64,000 nucleotides of DNA. Origin: Streptomyces sp. NBC_00289. GTDB taxonomy: Bacteria > Actinomycetota > Actinomycetes > Streptomycetales > Streptomycetaceae. Under the pieces are notes generated by a model. That model was not told where the DNA came from. It saw nothing but the letters and a program-made list of their open reading frames with translations, and searched no databases. The translations under genes were made by a program, and so were the position numbers. The stretch lies in the NCBI RefSeq assembly GCF_041435115.1, contig NZ_CP108046.1:3658001-3722000 (forward strand), given 5' to 3'. This document shows, piece by piece, positions 31,288-40,928 of the stretch. Each line of letters opens with the position of its first letter. The stretch's first letter is position 1.

Positions 31288-33096
31288 TCAGCCGAAGAGG
31301 TCGTACTGATCGAAACCGGTGCCGACGGAGATCCTTGTGGCGAAGATCTCGCTGGTGGCCTTGCCCGTGCCCTTGTACAGGTAGAGGGTCCCGCCGGGCG
31401 TGCGGGCCAGGAAGTCGGCCTTGCCGTCGCCGCTGACGTCGCCGACCGCGTCGAAGGCGTTGTAGCCGCTCCAGGTGCGCACCTTGATCCGGCCGGAGAA
31501 CGCGCCGGAGCCGGCCTTGCCGGTGCCCTTGTAGAGGTAGACGTACGAGCCGCTCTTGCTGCGGGCGATCAGGTCGGCCTTGCCGTCGCCGGTGAAGTCC
31601 CCGTGTGCGCGCAGGGAGTTGTACTGGTTCCAGCCGGAGCCGACCTTCACGCGGGCCGCGAAGGTGCCGTTGCCCTTGCCGGGGTAGATCCACAGCACGC
31701 CGGCCGAGTCGACCGAGAGCAGGTCGGGCAGGTAGTCCCCGGTGACGTCGCCGGGGGTGAGGATGCGGGTGCGGGACTTCCAGTCGCTGTAGATCCGCTT
31801 GGGGTCGGCCCAGCTCTGGGTGGCCGGGACGTAGCGCCACCAGTAGACGTCGCCGGTCGCGCTCAGCCGGTACACGAAGTCCTGGTAGCCGTCCCGGTTC
31901 AGGTCGGTCTGCAGGACGAGGTTGACACCGGTCCAGTCGCCCCAGGACTGACGGGTGCCGAACGAGGTTCCCTTGGAGTCCTTCTCGTAGCCGGTCCTGG
32001 TGGAGGCGTTGCGCACCCACAGGTCGGCCTTGTGGTCGCCGCTGAGGTTGGTGTCCTCGACCCGCGGGTAGATCGCGCCGACGAAGGTGCTGACCTTGGC
32101 GAACACGCTGTAGGAGCCCTTGGCGACGCAGTCCGTGGCGCCCCAGGAGACGACGCCGACGATCCGGCCGCCGACGACCAGCGGGCCGCCGGAGTCACCG
32201 TTGCACGTGGCTGTGGTGCCCGTGTCGCTGCCGGTGGCGGGCTTTCCGGCGCAGACCATGTCGTTCTTGACGAACTCGGCGTAGACGCCGGCGCAGGCGG
32301 AGTCCGGCTGGATGGGCAGCGTGGCCGTCTTCAGCGTGTCGGAGATGTCCTGGTCGGTCGAGGAGGTCCGGCCCCAGCCGTAGATCGTGGCGCTGGTCCC
32401 GGCGGCGTACGAGGCGGTGTCGCCGGACGTCGTCATACGGATCGGCGTCGCGGTGACGGGCCGGGGCAGGGTGAGGACCGCGACGTCGTCGTCGAAGGTC
32501 CGCACGCCGTACGACGGGTGGTTCCACTGCCTCCAGACACCGCTGACGGTGCCGCCGTGCAGGTCGGTGCCCCCGTTGGAGGGGAGTTGAGCGGTCCCCG
32601 TGACGATCGCGCCGTGGGCGTGCCAGTCGTAGCCCTTCACGCAGTGCGCGGCGGTGAGGATCTTCGTCGGCGCGATCACGGCACCACCGCAGAAGAAGCC
32701 GGTGTCGTCGCTCTCGTCGGTGGTGCCCTGGTCGTCGGTGTACCAGAGCTGCGCCATCCAGGGAGCGGTGGTGATGGTGGTGTCGGTGCCGCTGATGACC
32801 TTCGGGTCGACGGCGGAGCCGCTGGTCACGGCGCTCTGAGACGACGTGCTCATCGTCTCGCCGGGGATGTCGTCACCGGCCATCGCGCCGGCGATGCGCT
32901 CGCGCAGCTCGGTGAGCGTGGGCGCGGGGGCGGCGGACCGGACCGGCGGCTTCGGCGCGGGGGCGGCGGTGGCCGCGCCGGCGGACGCGGTCAGCAGCGC
33001 GGCGGCGACGGCCGCGGCCACACCGGCGGCGGTCAGGGGCAGGGCGATCCGTATCCGGCGTCTGTGCCGACCGGATACGGGCAGGGGCGTGCGCAA
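31288..33096 (-). CDS. Secreted trypsin-like serine protease with FG-GAP/VCBS repeats
   Basis: 602 residues from TTG 33096, which has GGGGGG upstream; the sequence before it does not look like coding lead. A basic-then-hydrophobic signal peptide ends near residue ~45 (ATAAP). The S1 domain has TAAHC, DDDVAVL and GDSGGPL, the complete catalytic triad, plus paired Cys. Five Asp-rich calcium-type repeats follow (NLSGDHKADL, DLNRDGYQDF, DVTGDYLPDL, DFTGDGKADL, DVSGDGKADF), forming a probable beta-propeller. It sits alone between rho and the LCP gene with its own terminator. Confidence 0.92.
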   Translation of the reverse strand: MRTPLPVSGRHRRRIRIALPLTAAGVAAAVAAALLTASAGAATAAPAPKPPVRSAAPAPTLTELRERIAGAMAGDDIPGETMSTSSQSAVTSGSAVDPKVISGTDTTITTAPWMAQLWYTDDQGTTDESDDTGFFCGGAVIAPTKILTAAHCVKGYDWHAHGAIVTGTAQLPSNGGTDLHGGTVSGVWRQWNHPSYGVRTFDDDVAVLTLPRPVTATPIRMTTSGDTASYAAGTSATIYGWGRTSSTDQDISDTLKTATLPIQPDSACAGVYAEFVKNDMVCAGKPATGSDTGTTATCNGDSGGPLVVGGRIVGVVSWGATDCVAKGSYSVFAKVSTFVGAIYPRVEDTNLSGDHKADLWVRNASTRTGYEKDSKGTSFGTRQSWGDWTGVNLVLQTDLNRDGYQDFVYRLSATGDVYWWRYVPATQSWADPKRIYSDWKSRTRILTPGDVTGDYLPDLLSVDSAGVLWIYPGKGNGTFAARVKVGSGWNQYNSLRAHGDFTGDGKADLIARSKSGSYVYLYKGTGKAGSGAFSGRIKVRTWSGYNAFDAVGDVSGDGKADFLARTPGGTLYLYKGTGKATSEIFATRISVGTGFDQYDLFG

Positions 33097-33162
33097 GGGG
33101 TCCCCCCAGGGAGACAAGAGATGGGACGGGGCGTCTGAGGCACCCGTACCTCTCAGCGCCGA

Positions 33163-33202
33163 AGGGCCGCCCCCTGTCACTGCTGTGACAGGGGGCGGCC
33201 CT
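33163..33202 (-). terminator. Intrinsic terminator after rho
   Basis: Perfect 18-base inverted repeat (AGGGCCGCCCCCTGTCAC and its complement) with a tgct loop, immediately after the rho stop on the minus strand. The strongest hairpin in the window. Confidence 0.85.
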
Positions 33203-33229
33203 CGGTGAGTCCTCTGGTGGGAGGTGACG

Positions 33230-35332
33230 TCAGTCGCTGTTGCCCGGCGACGGGGTCGTCTTCTGGATCTGCATCAGGAACTCGGCGTTCGACTTCGTCT
33301 GCTTCATCTTGTCGAGGAGCAGCTCGATCGCCTGCTGCTGGTCGAGCGCGTGCAGCACACGGCGCAGCTTCCAGGTGATCGCCAGCTCGTCGCTGCCGAG
33401 CAGGATCTCTTCCTTACGGGTGCCGGACGCGTCGACGTCCACCGCCGGGAAGATGCGCTTGTCGGCGAGCTTCCGGTCGAGCTTGAGCTCGGCGTTGCCG
33501 GTGCCCTTGAACTCCTCGAAGATGACCTCGTCCATGCGGGACCCGGTGTCCACGAGGGCGGTGGCGAGGATCGTGAGCGATCCGCCGTCCTCGATGTTGC
33601 GGGCCGCACCGAAGAAGCGCTTCGGCGGGTAGAGGGCGGTCGAGTCGACACCACCGGACAGGATGCGGCCGGAGGCGGGGGCGGCGAGGTTGTACGCACG
33701 ACCCAGACGCGTGATCGAGTCGAGCAGTACGACGACGTCGTGACCCAGCTCCACCAGGCGCTTGGCGCGCTCGATGGCCAGCTCGGCGACCGTGGTGTGG
33801 TCCTCGGCCGGGCGGTCGAAGGTCGAGGAGATGACCTCGCCCTTGACCGAGCGCTGCATGTCGGTGACCTCTTCCGGACGCTCGTCGACCAGGACGACCA
33901 TCAGGTGGCACTCGGGGTTGTTGTGCGTGATCGCGTTGGCGATCGCCTGCATGATCATGGTCTTGCCGGTCTTCGGCGGGGCCACGATCAGACCGCGCTG
34001 GCCCTTACCGATCGGCGCGACGAGGTCGATGATGCGGGTGGTGAGCACGCCCGGGTCGGTCTCCAGACGGAGCCGGTCCTGCGGGTAGAGCGGCGTCAGC
34101 TTGTTGAACTCCGGCCGCCCACGCCCGGATTCGGCCGCCATCCCGTTCGCCGAGTCGAGGCGCACGAGCGCGTTGAACTTCTCGCGGCGCTCGCCCTCCT
34201 TCGGCTGCCGGACCGCACCGGTGACGTGGTCGCCCTTGCGCAGGCCGTTCTTGCGGACCTGGGCGAGGGAGACGTACACGTCGTTGGGACCCGGCAGGTA
34301 GCCCGACGTGCGGATGAAGGCGTAGTTGTCGAGGATGTCCAGGATGCCCGCGACGGGGATCAGGACGTCGTCGTCGGCGAGCTGCGGCTCCGGGGTGCCG
34401 ATCTCGTCGCGGCCACGCCGGCCACGACGGTCGCGGTAACGGCCCCGACGGCCACGGCGTCCGCCGTCGAAGTCGTCGTCGTCCTGGGGGCCGTTGTCAC
34501 GCTGCTGACGGTCCTGACGGTCCTGACGGTCCTGTCGGCCACCGCTCTGCTGCTGACGGTCCGGGCGGTCCTGGCGCTCCTGGCGGTCGGGGCGCTGCTG
34601 GCCACCGCCCTGGCCGCCGCCCTGCTGCTCGTCGCCCTTGTTGCCACGGCGGTCGCGGTCGCGGCCGCCGCGGTCACGGTCGCGGTCACGGCGGTTCTGG
34701 CGGCCCTGACGGCCGTCGGCGTCGGCGTCGCCCTGCGACTGGGCCGGCGTCTCGGCCTGCGGCTCGCTCTTCGCCTCGGCGGTGACCGTCTCGGGGCTGC
34801 CGGCGTCGGCGGTGGCGCGACGGCGACGGCGCTCCACGGGAGCGTCGTCTCCCCCACGCTCGGTGTCACCGGCGCGGGCGGGGCCACCGGCGGGCTGGCC
34901 GGGGATCTCGATCTGCTGCTGGGCCACGGCCTTCTCGGCGGGGGTCTCTGCCTTGGCCGGCGCCTTCTTCTCGGCGGCGGAGGCGGCCTCCTCACCCGTA
35001 CGGGCCTTGGAGGTGGCGCGGCGCTTCGGCTTGGTCTCGGCGGCGTCGGCCTTGGCCTCGGCGCCCCCTCCCCCGGTGCCGGCGGCCTGGGCGGAGCCCC
35101 CGGCCTGCGCCTCCTTGATGACCTCGATCAGCTGGCTCTTGCGCATGCGCCCGGTGCCCCTGATGCCGAGGCCGGATGCGACCTGCTGCAGCTCGGCCAG
35201 CACCATGCCGTCGAGGCCGGTACCGCGGCGCCGCCGGGAGCCTGCACCGGTGGCAGGCGCGGAGGCGTCCGTGGCGGGCGCGGCAGCGGTCTCCTCGACA
35301 CGTGCGCCCATCAGATCGGTGGTGTCGCTCAC
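33230..35332 (-). CDS. rho: Transcription termination factor Rho
   Basis: 700 residues from GTG 35332. The RNA-binding and ATPase core is at the C-terminal ~400: [19 protein letters not shown] (RNA site 1), P-loop [12 protein letters not shown], Walker [13 protein letters not shown] and the Q-loop region [15 protein letters not shown]. Before it is a ~270-residue actinobacterial insertion, a SAP-like helix region ([14 protein letters not shown]) then an Arg/Asp/Gly/Gln-rich disordered stretch (~200-310) that in relatives broadens RNA binding. A ~400-base leader precedes it. Confidence 0.97.
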   Translation of the reverse strand: MSDTTDLMGARVEETAAAPATDASAPATGAGSRRRRGTGLDGMVLAELQQVASGLGIRGTGRMRKSQLIEVIKEAQAGGSAQAAGTGGGGAEAKADAAETKPKRRATSKARTGEEAASAAEKKAPAKAETPAEKAVAQQQIEIPGQPAGGPARAGDTERGGDDAPVERRRRRATADAGSPETVTAEAKSEPQAETPAQSQGDADADGRQGRQNRRDRDRDRGGRDRDRRGNKGDEQQGGGQGGGQQRPDRQERQDRPDRQQQSGGRQDRQDRQDRQQRDNGPQDDDDFDGGRRGRRGRYRDRRGRRGRDEIGTPEPQLADDDVLIPVAGILDILDNYAFIRTSGYLPGPNDVYVSLAQVRKNGLRKGDHVTGAVRQPKEGERREKFNALVRLDSANGMAAESGRGRPEFNKLTPLYPQDRLRLETDPGVLTTRIIDLVAPIGKGQRGLIVAPPKTGKTMIMQAIANAITHNNPECHLMVVLVDERPEEVTDMQRSVKGEVISSTFDRPAEDHTTVAELAIERAKRLVELGHDVVVLLDSITRLGRAYNLAAPASGRILSGGVDSTALYPPKRFFGAARNIEDGGSLTILATALVDTGSRMDEVIFEEFKGTGNAELKLDRKLADKRIFPAVDVDASGTRKEEILLGSDELAITWKLRRVLHALDQQQAIELLLDKMKQTKSNAEFLMQIQKTTPSPGNSD

Positions 35333-35740
35333 GAAGGGTCCTTCCCTGGAGCGGACGTCGGCCTGTCTGGCTCGGCGACCGTTTGTGCTGTCCGGCTTCG
35401 GTCCTTGCTGTGTGGACCGTGCCGGGGCGGTGGTCCGCCTGGAGGGCGGAGGAATGTGGTGACGGCGCTTTCCTGAGCCGTGGCACTGAGTGTCCGTGTC
35501 ACGCGGCTTGGTCGCGCCTGTTCCGGAGCGTGCCCGGCAGGTCGCTCAGTGTCCGCGTACGGCGTACTGCCCGCGTACGACATACGGAACACAGTGCGGC
35601 TTGGGAGGCTCCCGGAAGAATGTCTGTCCCGGACGGGGACAGGAAGCACCTCGCCATGGTGGGGTCGGGTGCAGACTTGAGATTAACACTACCGGATCCA
35701 ACAAACATTCCCCCTCTCGAAATCCGGCGACCGTGCGCTG
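35333..35740 (-). other. Long leader/intergenic region upstream of rho
   Basis: 408 bases without a supported gene. It holds a relatively AT-rich stretch (~35679-35725) that may contain the rho promoter, though no good -35/-10 pair was found, and a hairpin CTGTCCC / GGGACAG at 35624-35642. A long leader suits the autoregulation known for rho, but nothing here proves it. Confidence 0.4.
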
Positions 35741-36670
35741 CTAATGGACACTGAACGGCGCGAGCGGCAGCACGCTCGCTCCTCCGGCGTCGAGTTCGAG
35801 CCGGTTGGCGGCCCAGCCCTCGCCCGCCAGATGGGCGACCTTGTCGGCACTTTCGTGGTCGACCAGCGCCAGCACGGTGGGTCCCGCGCCGGAGATCACC
35901 GCGGGGACCCCGTCGGCCCGCAGCCGCTCCACCAACGCCGCGCTCTCCGGCATGGCCGGAGCGCGATAGTCCTGGTGGAGGCGGTCCTCGGTGGCCGGCA
36001 GCAGCAGTTCGGGGCGCCGGGTGAGTGCCTCGACGAGCAGGGCCGCACGGCCCGCGTTGGCGGCGGCGTCGACGTGCGGCACGGTGCGCGGCAGCAGTCC
36101 GCGCGCGGTTTCCGTCAGCACCGGCTTACCGGGCACGAAAACCACCGGAACGATGGAATCGGCGGGCTCCGTCCTGATCGCGCGCGCGGCGCCGCGCTCC
36201 ATCCAGGAAAGGGTGAAACCGCCGAGCAGACAGGCCGCCACGTTGTCGGGGTGGCCCTCGATCTCGGTGGCGAGTTCCAGCAGTGCGGTGTCGTCCAGCC
36301 GGGACTCGCCGCCTATGGTCACCGCCCGCGCGGCGACGATGCCGGCGCAGATGGCGGCCGAGGAGGAGCCGAGACCCCGGCCGTGCGGAATGCGGTTGGC
36401 GCACACGATCTCGAGGCCGCGCGGCTGTCCGCCCAGCAGGTCGAAAGCGGTGCGCAGAGCCCGTACGAGGAGGTGGTTCTCGTCGCGCGGGAGCGTCTCG
36501 CCGCCCTCGCCGGCGATGTCGATGTGCAGCCCGGCGTCGGCCACGCGGACGACCACGTCGTCGTAGAGCCCCAGGGACAGGCCGAAGGCGTCGAAGCCCG
36601 GGCCGAGGTTGGCGCTGGTGGCGGGAACGCGCACCCGGACGGCGGCGGCACGGAAAGCGGGACCGGCCAT
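35741..36670 (-). CDS. thrB: Homoserine kinase
   Basis: 309 residues from ATG 36670. GHMP kinase phosphorylating homoserine in threonine synthesis. VRVPATSANLGPGFDAFG is motif 1, IPHGRGLGSSSAAICAGIVAA the phosphate loop, and AVISGAGPTVLAL motif 3. AAGGAG lies ~13 bases upstream of the start, rather far. Preceded by a terminator that separates it from thrC. Confidence 0.95.
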   Translation of the reverse strand: MAGPAFRAAAVRVRVPATSANLGPGFDAFGLSLGLYDDVVVRVADAGLHIDIAGEGGETLPRDENHLLVRALRTAFDLLGGQPRGLEIVCANRIPHGRGLGSSSAAICAGIVAARAVTIGGESRLDDTALLELATEIEGHPDNVAACLLGGFTLSWMERGAARAIRTEPADSIVPVVFVPGKPVLTETARGLLPRTVPHVDAAANAGRAALLVEALTRRPELLLPATEDRLHQDYRAPAMPESAALVERLRADGVPAVISGAGPTVLALVDHESADKVAHLAGEGWAANRLELDAGGASVLPLAPFSVH

Positions 36671-36909
36671 CTCTCGATGACTCTCCTTGAGCTGCGAGAT
36701 TGTCGAATGACATTCGATGGACACTCGATACGTACCTGATGAGGACCCTCGGGCCGCGGAGGCGGCGCGGCGCCGTGCCATATGCGAGGGCATATGCGGC
36801 GGGCGGGTTCGGTACAGCCTATCGAAGGAAGGTTCTGTGGCGACATAGGGCGCACAGGAGGCGCACGATGCGTGTCGTAAGCCCCTTGTGCACCCCCGAC
36901 GGGGAATTC

Positions 36910-36944
36910 CCTCCGCGCGGGGCCGACCGGGCCCCGCGCGGAGG
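36910..36944 (-). terminator. Terminator between thrC and thrB
   Basis: Perfect 15-base inverted repeat CCTCCGCGCGGGGCC / GGCCCCGCGCGGAGG, 5-base loop, four bases after the thrC stop on the minus strand. It implies a separate promoter for thrB in the 278-base gap; no T run. Confidence 0.7.
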
Positions 36945-36948
36945 CCGG

Positions 36949-38007
36949 TCAGGCGAGGCCGAGGCGCTCGGCCGCGGTCACCGCGTCGACCGGGACGGTG
37001 ACCGGCTGCGGGGCACCCGCGACGGCCCAGTCGGGGTCCTTGAGGCCGTTGCCGGTGACGGTGCACACGATCCGCTGGCCCGGGTCGACCTTGCCCTGCT
37101 CGGCGGCCTTCAGCAGCCCGGCGACGGACGCGGCGGACGCCGGCTCCACGAAGACACCCTCCTGCGCGGCCAACAGCCGGTAGGCGCGCAGGATTTCACG
37201 GTCCGTCACCTCGTCGATGAAGCCACCGGACTCGTCCCGCGCGGCCAGGGCGTACTGCCAGGAGGCCGGGTTGCCGATCCGGATGGCGGTGGCGATGGTC
37301 GACGGGTCCTTGACGACCTCACCCCGCACGATCGGGGCACTGCCGGACGCCTGGAAGCCCCACATCCGGGGCGTGTGCGAGGCGATCGAGTCGGCGGCGT
37401 ACTCCTTGTAGCCCTTCCAGTACGCGGTGATGTTGCCCGCGTTGCCCACCGGCAGGACGTGGATGTCGGGCGCGTCGCCGAGCATGTCCACGATCTCGAA
37501 GGCGGCCGTCTTCTGCCCCTCGATACGCACCGGGTTGACGGAATTGACCAGCGCCACCGGGTAGTTGTCGCTCAGCGACCGGGCGAGGGTGAGGCAGTCG
37601 TCGAAGTTGCCGTCGACCTGGAGGATCTTCGCGCCGTGGATGAGGGCCTGGCCCATCTTGCCGAGCGCGATCTTGCCCTGCGGGACGAGGACGGCCGACA
37701 CCATGCCCGCACGCACAGCGTACGCGGCGGCGCTCGCCGACGTGTTCCCGGTGGAGGCGCAGATGACGGCCTTCGCGCCCTCCTCCTTCGCACGGGTGAT
37801 GGCCATCGTCATGCCGCGGTCCTTGAAGGACCCGGTCGGGTTGGCCCCCTCCACCTTGAGGTGGACCTCGCAGCCGGTGCGCTCGGAGAGCACCTGCGCG
37901 GGCACGAGGGGCGTGCCGCCCTCGCGGAGCGTCACGACCGGCGTCGTGTCGGACACCGGCAGCCGGTCCCGGTACTCCTCGATGATTCCGCGCCACTGGT
38001 GGGTCAT
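36949..38007 (-). CDS. thrC: Threonine synthase
   Basis: 352 residues. PLP enzyme converting O-phosphohomoserine to threonine. The PLP lysine motif is [14 protein letters not shown] and the phosphate loop [14 protein letters not shown]. Seven bases separate it from hom, so they form an operon. Confidence 0.96.
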   Translation of the reverse strand: MTHQWRGIIEEYRDRLPVSDTTPVVTLREGGTPLVPAQVLSERTGCEVHLKVEGANPTGSFKDRGMTMAITRAKEEGAKAVICASTGNTSASAAAYAVRAGMVSAVLVPQGKIALGKMGQALIHGAKILQVDGNFDDCLTLARSLSDNYPVALVNSVNPVRIEGQKTAAFEIVDMLGDAPDIHVLPVGNAGNITAYWKGYKEYAADSIASHTPRMWGFQASGSAPIVRGEVVKDPSTIATAIRIGNPASWQYALAARDESGGFIDEVTDREILRAYRLLAAQEGVFVEPASAASVAGLLKAAEQGKVDPGQRIVCTVTGNGLKDPDWAVAGAPQPVTVPVDAVTAAERLGLA

Positions 38008-38013
38008 TGCTGG

Positions 38014-39306
38014 TTACTCTCCTTCAACCCGCATGATGCTGGCGACACCCCGCACGGTGTCGAGGCTGCGCAACGCCTCGACGGTCCCGGTGAGGGACGC
38101 GTCGGACGCACGATGGGTGACGACGACCAGGGAGGCCTCGCCGTCCTTGCCTTGCTGGCGAACCGTATCGATCGAGACCCCGTGTTCGGCGAACACGGTT
38201 GCGACCTGGGCGAGAACGCCCGGTTTGTCGGCCACGTCGAGGCTGATGTGGTAGCGCGTGACGACCTCGCCCATGGGTGACACGGGCAGCGCCGCGTACG
38301 CGGACGCGCCGGGGCCGGTCGCTCCGCTGAGCCGGTTGCGGCAGACGGCGACGAGGTCGCCGAGCACCGCGGAGGCGGTGGGCGCGCCGCCGGCACCGGG
38401 CCCGTAGAACATGAGCTGGCCGGAGGCGTCGGACTCCACGAAGACGGCGTTGTAGGCGCCGCGCACGGAGGCCAGCGGGTGACTGAGCGGGATCATCGCG
38501 GGATGCACGCGCGCGGTGACGGAGCCGCCGTCGGCCGCCCGCTCGCAGATGGCGAGCAGCTTGATGGTGCAGCCCATCTCCTTCGCCGAGGCGAAGTCGG
38601 CGGCGGTGACCTCGGCCATGCCCTCGCGGTAGACGTCGTCGAGGCGCACGCGCGTGTGGAAGGCGATTCCGGCGAGGATGGCGGCCTTGGCGGCGGCGTC
38701 GAACCCCTCGACGTCGGCGGTGGGGTCGGCCTCCGCGTACCCGAGGGCGGTGGCCTCGTCGAGCGCCTCCTGGTATCCGGCGCCCGTCGAGTCCATCTTG
38801 TCGAGGATGAAGTTGGTGGTGCCGTTGACGATGCCGAGCACCCGGTTCACCTTGTCGCCGGCGAGGGACTCGCGCAGCGGCCGGATCAGCGGAATGGCAC
38901 CGGCGACGGCGGCCTCGTAGTAGAGGTCCTTCTTGGTGTCCTCCGCCACCGCGTGCAGGGCGGCGCCGTCCTGGGCGAGCAGGGCCTTGTTGGCGGAGAC
39001 CACGGAGGCGCCGTGCTCGAAGGCGGTGGTGATGAGGGTCCGGGCCGGCTCGATACCGCCGATGACCTCGATGACGACGTCGATGTCCCCGCGCTTGACG
39101 AGGGCGGTGGCGTCGGTGGTCACGAGGCTCGGGTCGATGCCCTCACGGACCTTGGCGGGCCGCCGTACGGCCACGCCCGCGAGCTCCACGGGCGCTCCGA
39201 TCCGGGCGGCGAGGTCGTCGGCGTGCGTCGTCATGATGCGCGCCACCTCTGAGCCGACCACTCCGCAGCCCAGCAGCGCCACTTTCAGCGGACGCGTACG
39301 CATCAT
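38014..39306 (-). CDS. hom: Homoserine dehydrogenase
   Basis: 430 residues from ATG 39306 with GAGG five bases upstream; ATG 39324 lacks a ribosome site. NAD(P) motif GCGVVGSEVARI, catalytic block NGTTNFILDKM ... EADPTADVEGFDA, and a C-terminal ACT domain (DKPGVLAQVATVFAEHGVSI) that would give threonine feedback. Leads the hom-thrC operon. Confidence 0.96.
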   Translation of the reverse strand: MMRTRPLKVALLGCGVVGSEVARIMTTHADDLAARIGAPVELAGVAVRRPAKVREGIDPSLVTTDATALVKRGDIDVVIEVIGGIEPARTLITTAFEHGASVVSANKALLAQDGAALHAVAEDTKKDLYYEAAVAGAIPLIRPLRESLAGDKVNRVLGIVNGTTNFILDKMDSTGAGYQEALDEATALGYAEADPTADVEGFDAAAKAAILAGIAFHTRVRLDDVYREGMAEVTAADFASAKEMGCTIKLLAICERAADGGSVTARVHPAMIPLSHPLASVRGAYNAVFVESDASGQLMFYGPGAGGAPTASAVLGDLVAVCRNRLSGATGPGASAYAALPVSPMGEVVTRYHISLDVADKPGVLAQVATVFAEHGVSIDTVRQQGKDGEASLVVVTHRASDASLTGTVEALRSLDTVRGVASIMRVEGE

Positions 39307-39462
39307 CCGACCTCGTTTCCTCATACCGTCATCGGTGGGACCAGTCTCACTCACCGGACGGGAGTTTCTATCCCTCGTCCGGATTGTGAGATATCTATTT
39401 CATTTGTACCGGGGTGAAAGACAGGAGATCTTTCGTCGGCGATCGGCGCATCGGACAGTGCC

Positions 39463-40854
39463 TCACCCGACGTCCAGGCGCAGCAGATCCTCCTCCGTCT
39501 CCCGGCGGACGATGACCTTGGCCTCGCCGTCGCGCACCGCGACGACCGGCGGCCGCAGCACGTGGTTGTAGTTGCTGGCCATGGAGCGGCAGTACGCACC
39601 CGTCGCGGGTACGGCGATGAGGTCACCCGGTGCCAGGTCGGCCGGCAGGAACGCGTCCTTCACCACGATGTCCCCGCTCTCGCAGTGCTTGCCGACCACA
39701 CGGACCAGCATGGGCTCGGCGTCGGAGGTGCGGGAGACCAGGGCGACGCTGTACTCGGCGTCGTACAGCGCGGTCCGGATGTTGTCGGACATGCCGCCGT
39801 CGACGGAGACGTATGTGCGCAGCCCGTCGAGCGGCTTGATCGTACCGACCTCGTAGAGCGTGAACGCGGTCGGGCCGACGATGGCCCGCCCCGGCTCCAC
39901 GGAGATCCGGGGGGTGCGCAGCCGCGCCACCTCGCACTCGCGGGTCACGATGTCGGTCAGCGCCTTGGCGATCTCGTGCGGCTCACGTGGGTCGTCGGCA
40001 CTGGTGTAGGCGATGCCGAGGCCGCCGCCGAGGTCGATCTCGGGCAGCTCGACGCCGTGCTCGTCGCGGATCTCCTTGAGCAGGGAGACGACCCGGTGGG
40101 CGGCCACCTCGAACCCCGACATGTCGAAGATCTGCGACCCGATGTGGGAGTGGATCCCGATGAGTTCGAGCCCGTCGAGCTGAAGGGCCCGCCGTACGGC
40201 CTCGGCGGCCTGTCCGCCGGCGAGCGGGATGCCGAACTTCTGGTCCTCGTGGGCGGTGGCGATGAACTCGTGCGTGTGGGCCTCGACGCCGACGGTGATA
40301 CGGATCTGGACCCGCTGCCGCTTCCCGAGTGACTGCGCGATGTGCGCGACCCGGACGATCTCCTGGAAGGAGTCGAGGACGATCCGCCCGACACCTGCCT
40401 CGATCGCGCGCTGGATCTCCCGCGGCGACTTGTTGTTGCCGTGGAAGGCGATGCGGTCGGCGGGCATCCCGGCGGAGAGGGCGGTGGCGAGTTCACCGCC
40501 GGAGCAGACGTCGAGGTTGAGCCCCTCCTCGTGCAGCCAGCGCACGACCGCGCGGGAGAGGAACGCCTTGCCGGCGTAGAAGACGTCGGCCTCGGTCCCG
40601 AAGGCGCTGCGCCAGGCGCGGGCCCGGGCGCGGAAGTCCGCCTCGTCGATGACGTAGGCGGGAGTGCCGTGCTGTTCGGCGAGGCTCTTGACGTCGACAC
40701 CACCGACGCGGACGGCCCCGTCGGCGTCCCGGCCGACGGTCTCGGCCCACACCTTGGGATCAAGGGCGTTGAGGTCGGCGGCCGGAGCGGAGTAGTGACC
40801 CTCGGGAAGGACGTCGGCGTGGCGGGGCCCGGCGGGGTGTGCGGAACGGCTCAT
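39463..40854 (-). CDS. lysA: Diaminopimelate decarboxylase
   Basis: 463 residues. PLP enzyme for the last step of lysine synthesis. The PLP lysine is in FYAGKAFLS; HGNNKSPREI, GGGLGIAY and the C-terminal KHCESGDIVV motif (with the Cys-Glu-Ser-Gly-Asp active-site loop) are all present. The start ATG follows CGGAGAAC. Confidence 0.96.
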   Translation of the reverse strand: MSRSAHPAGPRHADVLPEGHYSAPAADLNALDPKVWAETVGRDADGAVRVGGVDVKSLAEQHGTPAYVIDEADFRARARAWRSAFGTEADVFYAGKAFLSRAVVRWLHEEGLNLDVCSGGELATALSAGMPADRIAFHGNNKSPREIQRAIEAGVGRIVLDSFQEIVRVAHIAQSLGKRQRVQIRITVGVEAHTHEFIATAHEDQKFGIPLAGGQAAEAVRRALQLDGLELIGIHSHIGSQIFDMSGFEVAAHRVVSLLKEIRDEHGVELPEIDLGGGLGIAYTSADDPREPHEIAKALTDIVTRECEVARLRTPRISVEPGRAIVGPTAFTLYEVGTIKPLDGLRTYVSVDGGMSDNIRTALYDAEYSVALVSRTSDAEPMLVRVVGKHCESGDIVVKDAFLPADLAPGDLIAVPATGAYCRSMASNYNHVLRPPVVAVRDGEAKVIVRRETEEDLLRLDVG

Positions 40855-40928
40855 GTTCTCCGGTGGCTCTCTGTGTCTCGCGTCAGGTCTCTTCGGGCGG
40901 GGCCGGCGCGCGGCCCCGGAGACTCTGA

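Noticed and set aside
30721..33138. 805-residue plus-strand open frame opposite the protease
   Set aside because: The opposite strand has a signal peptide, complete catalytic triad and FG-GAP repeats; this one has no recognisable domain.
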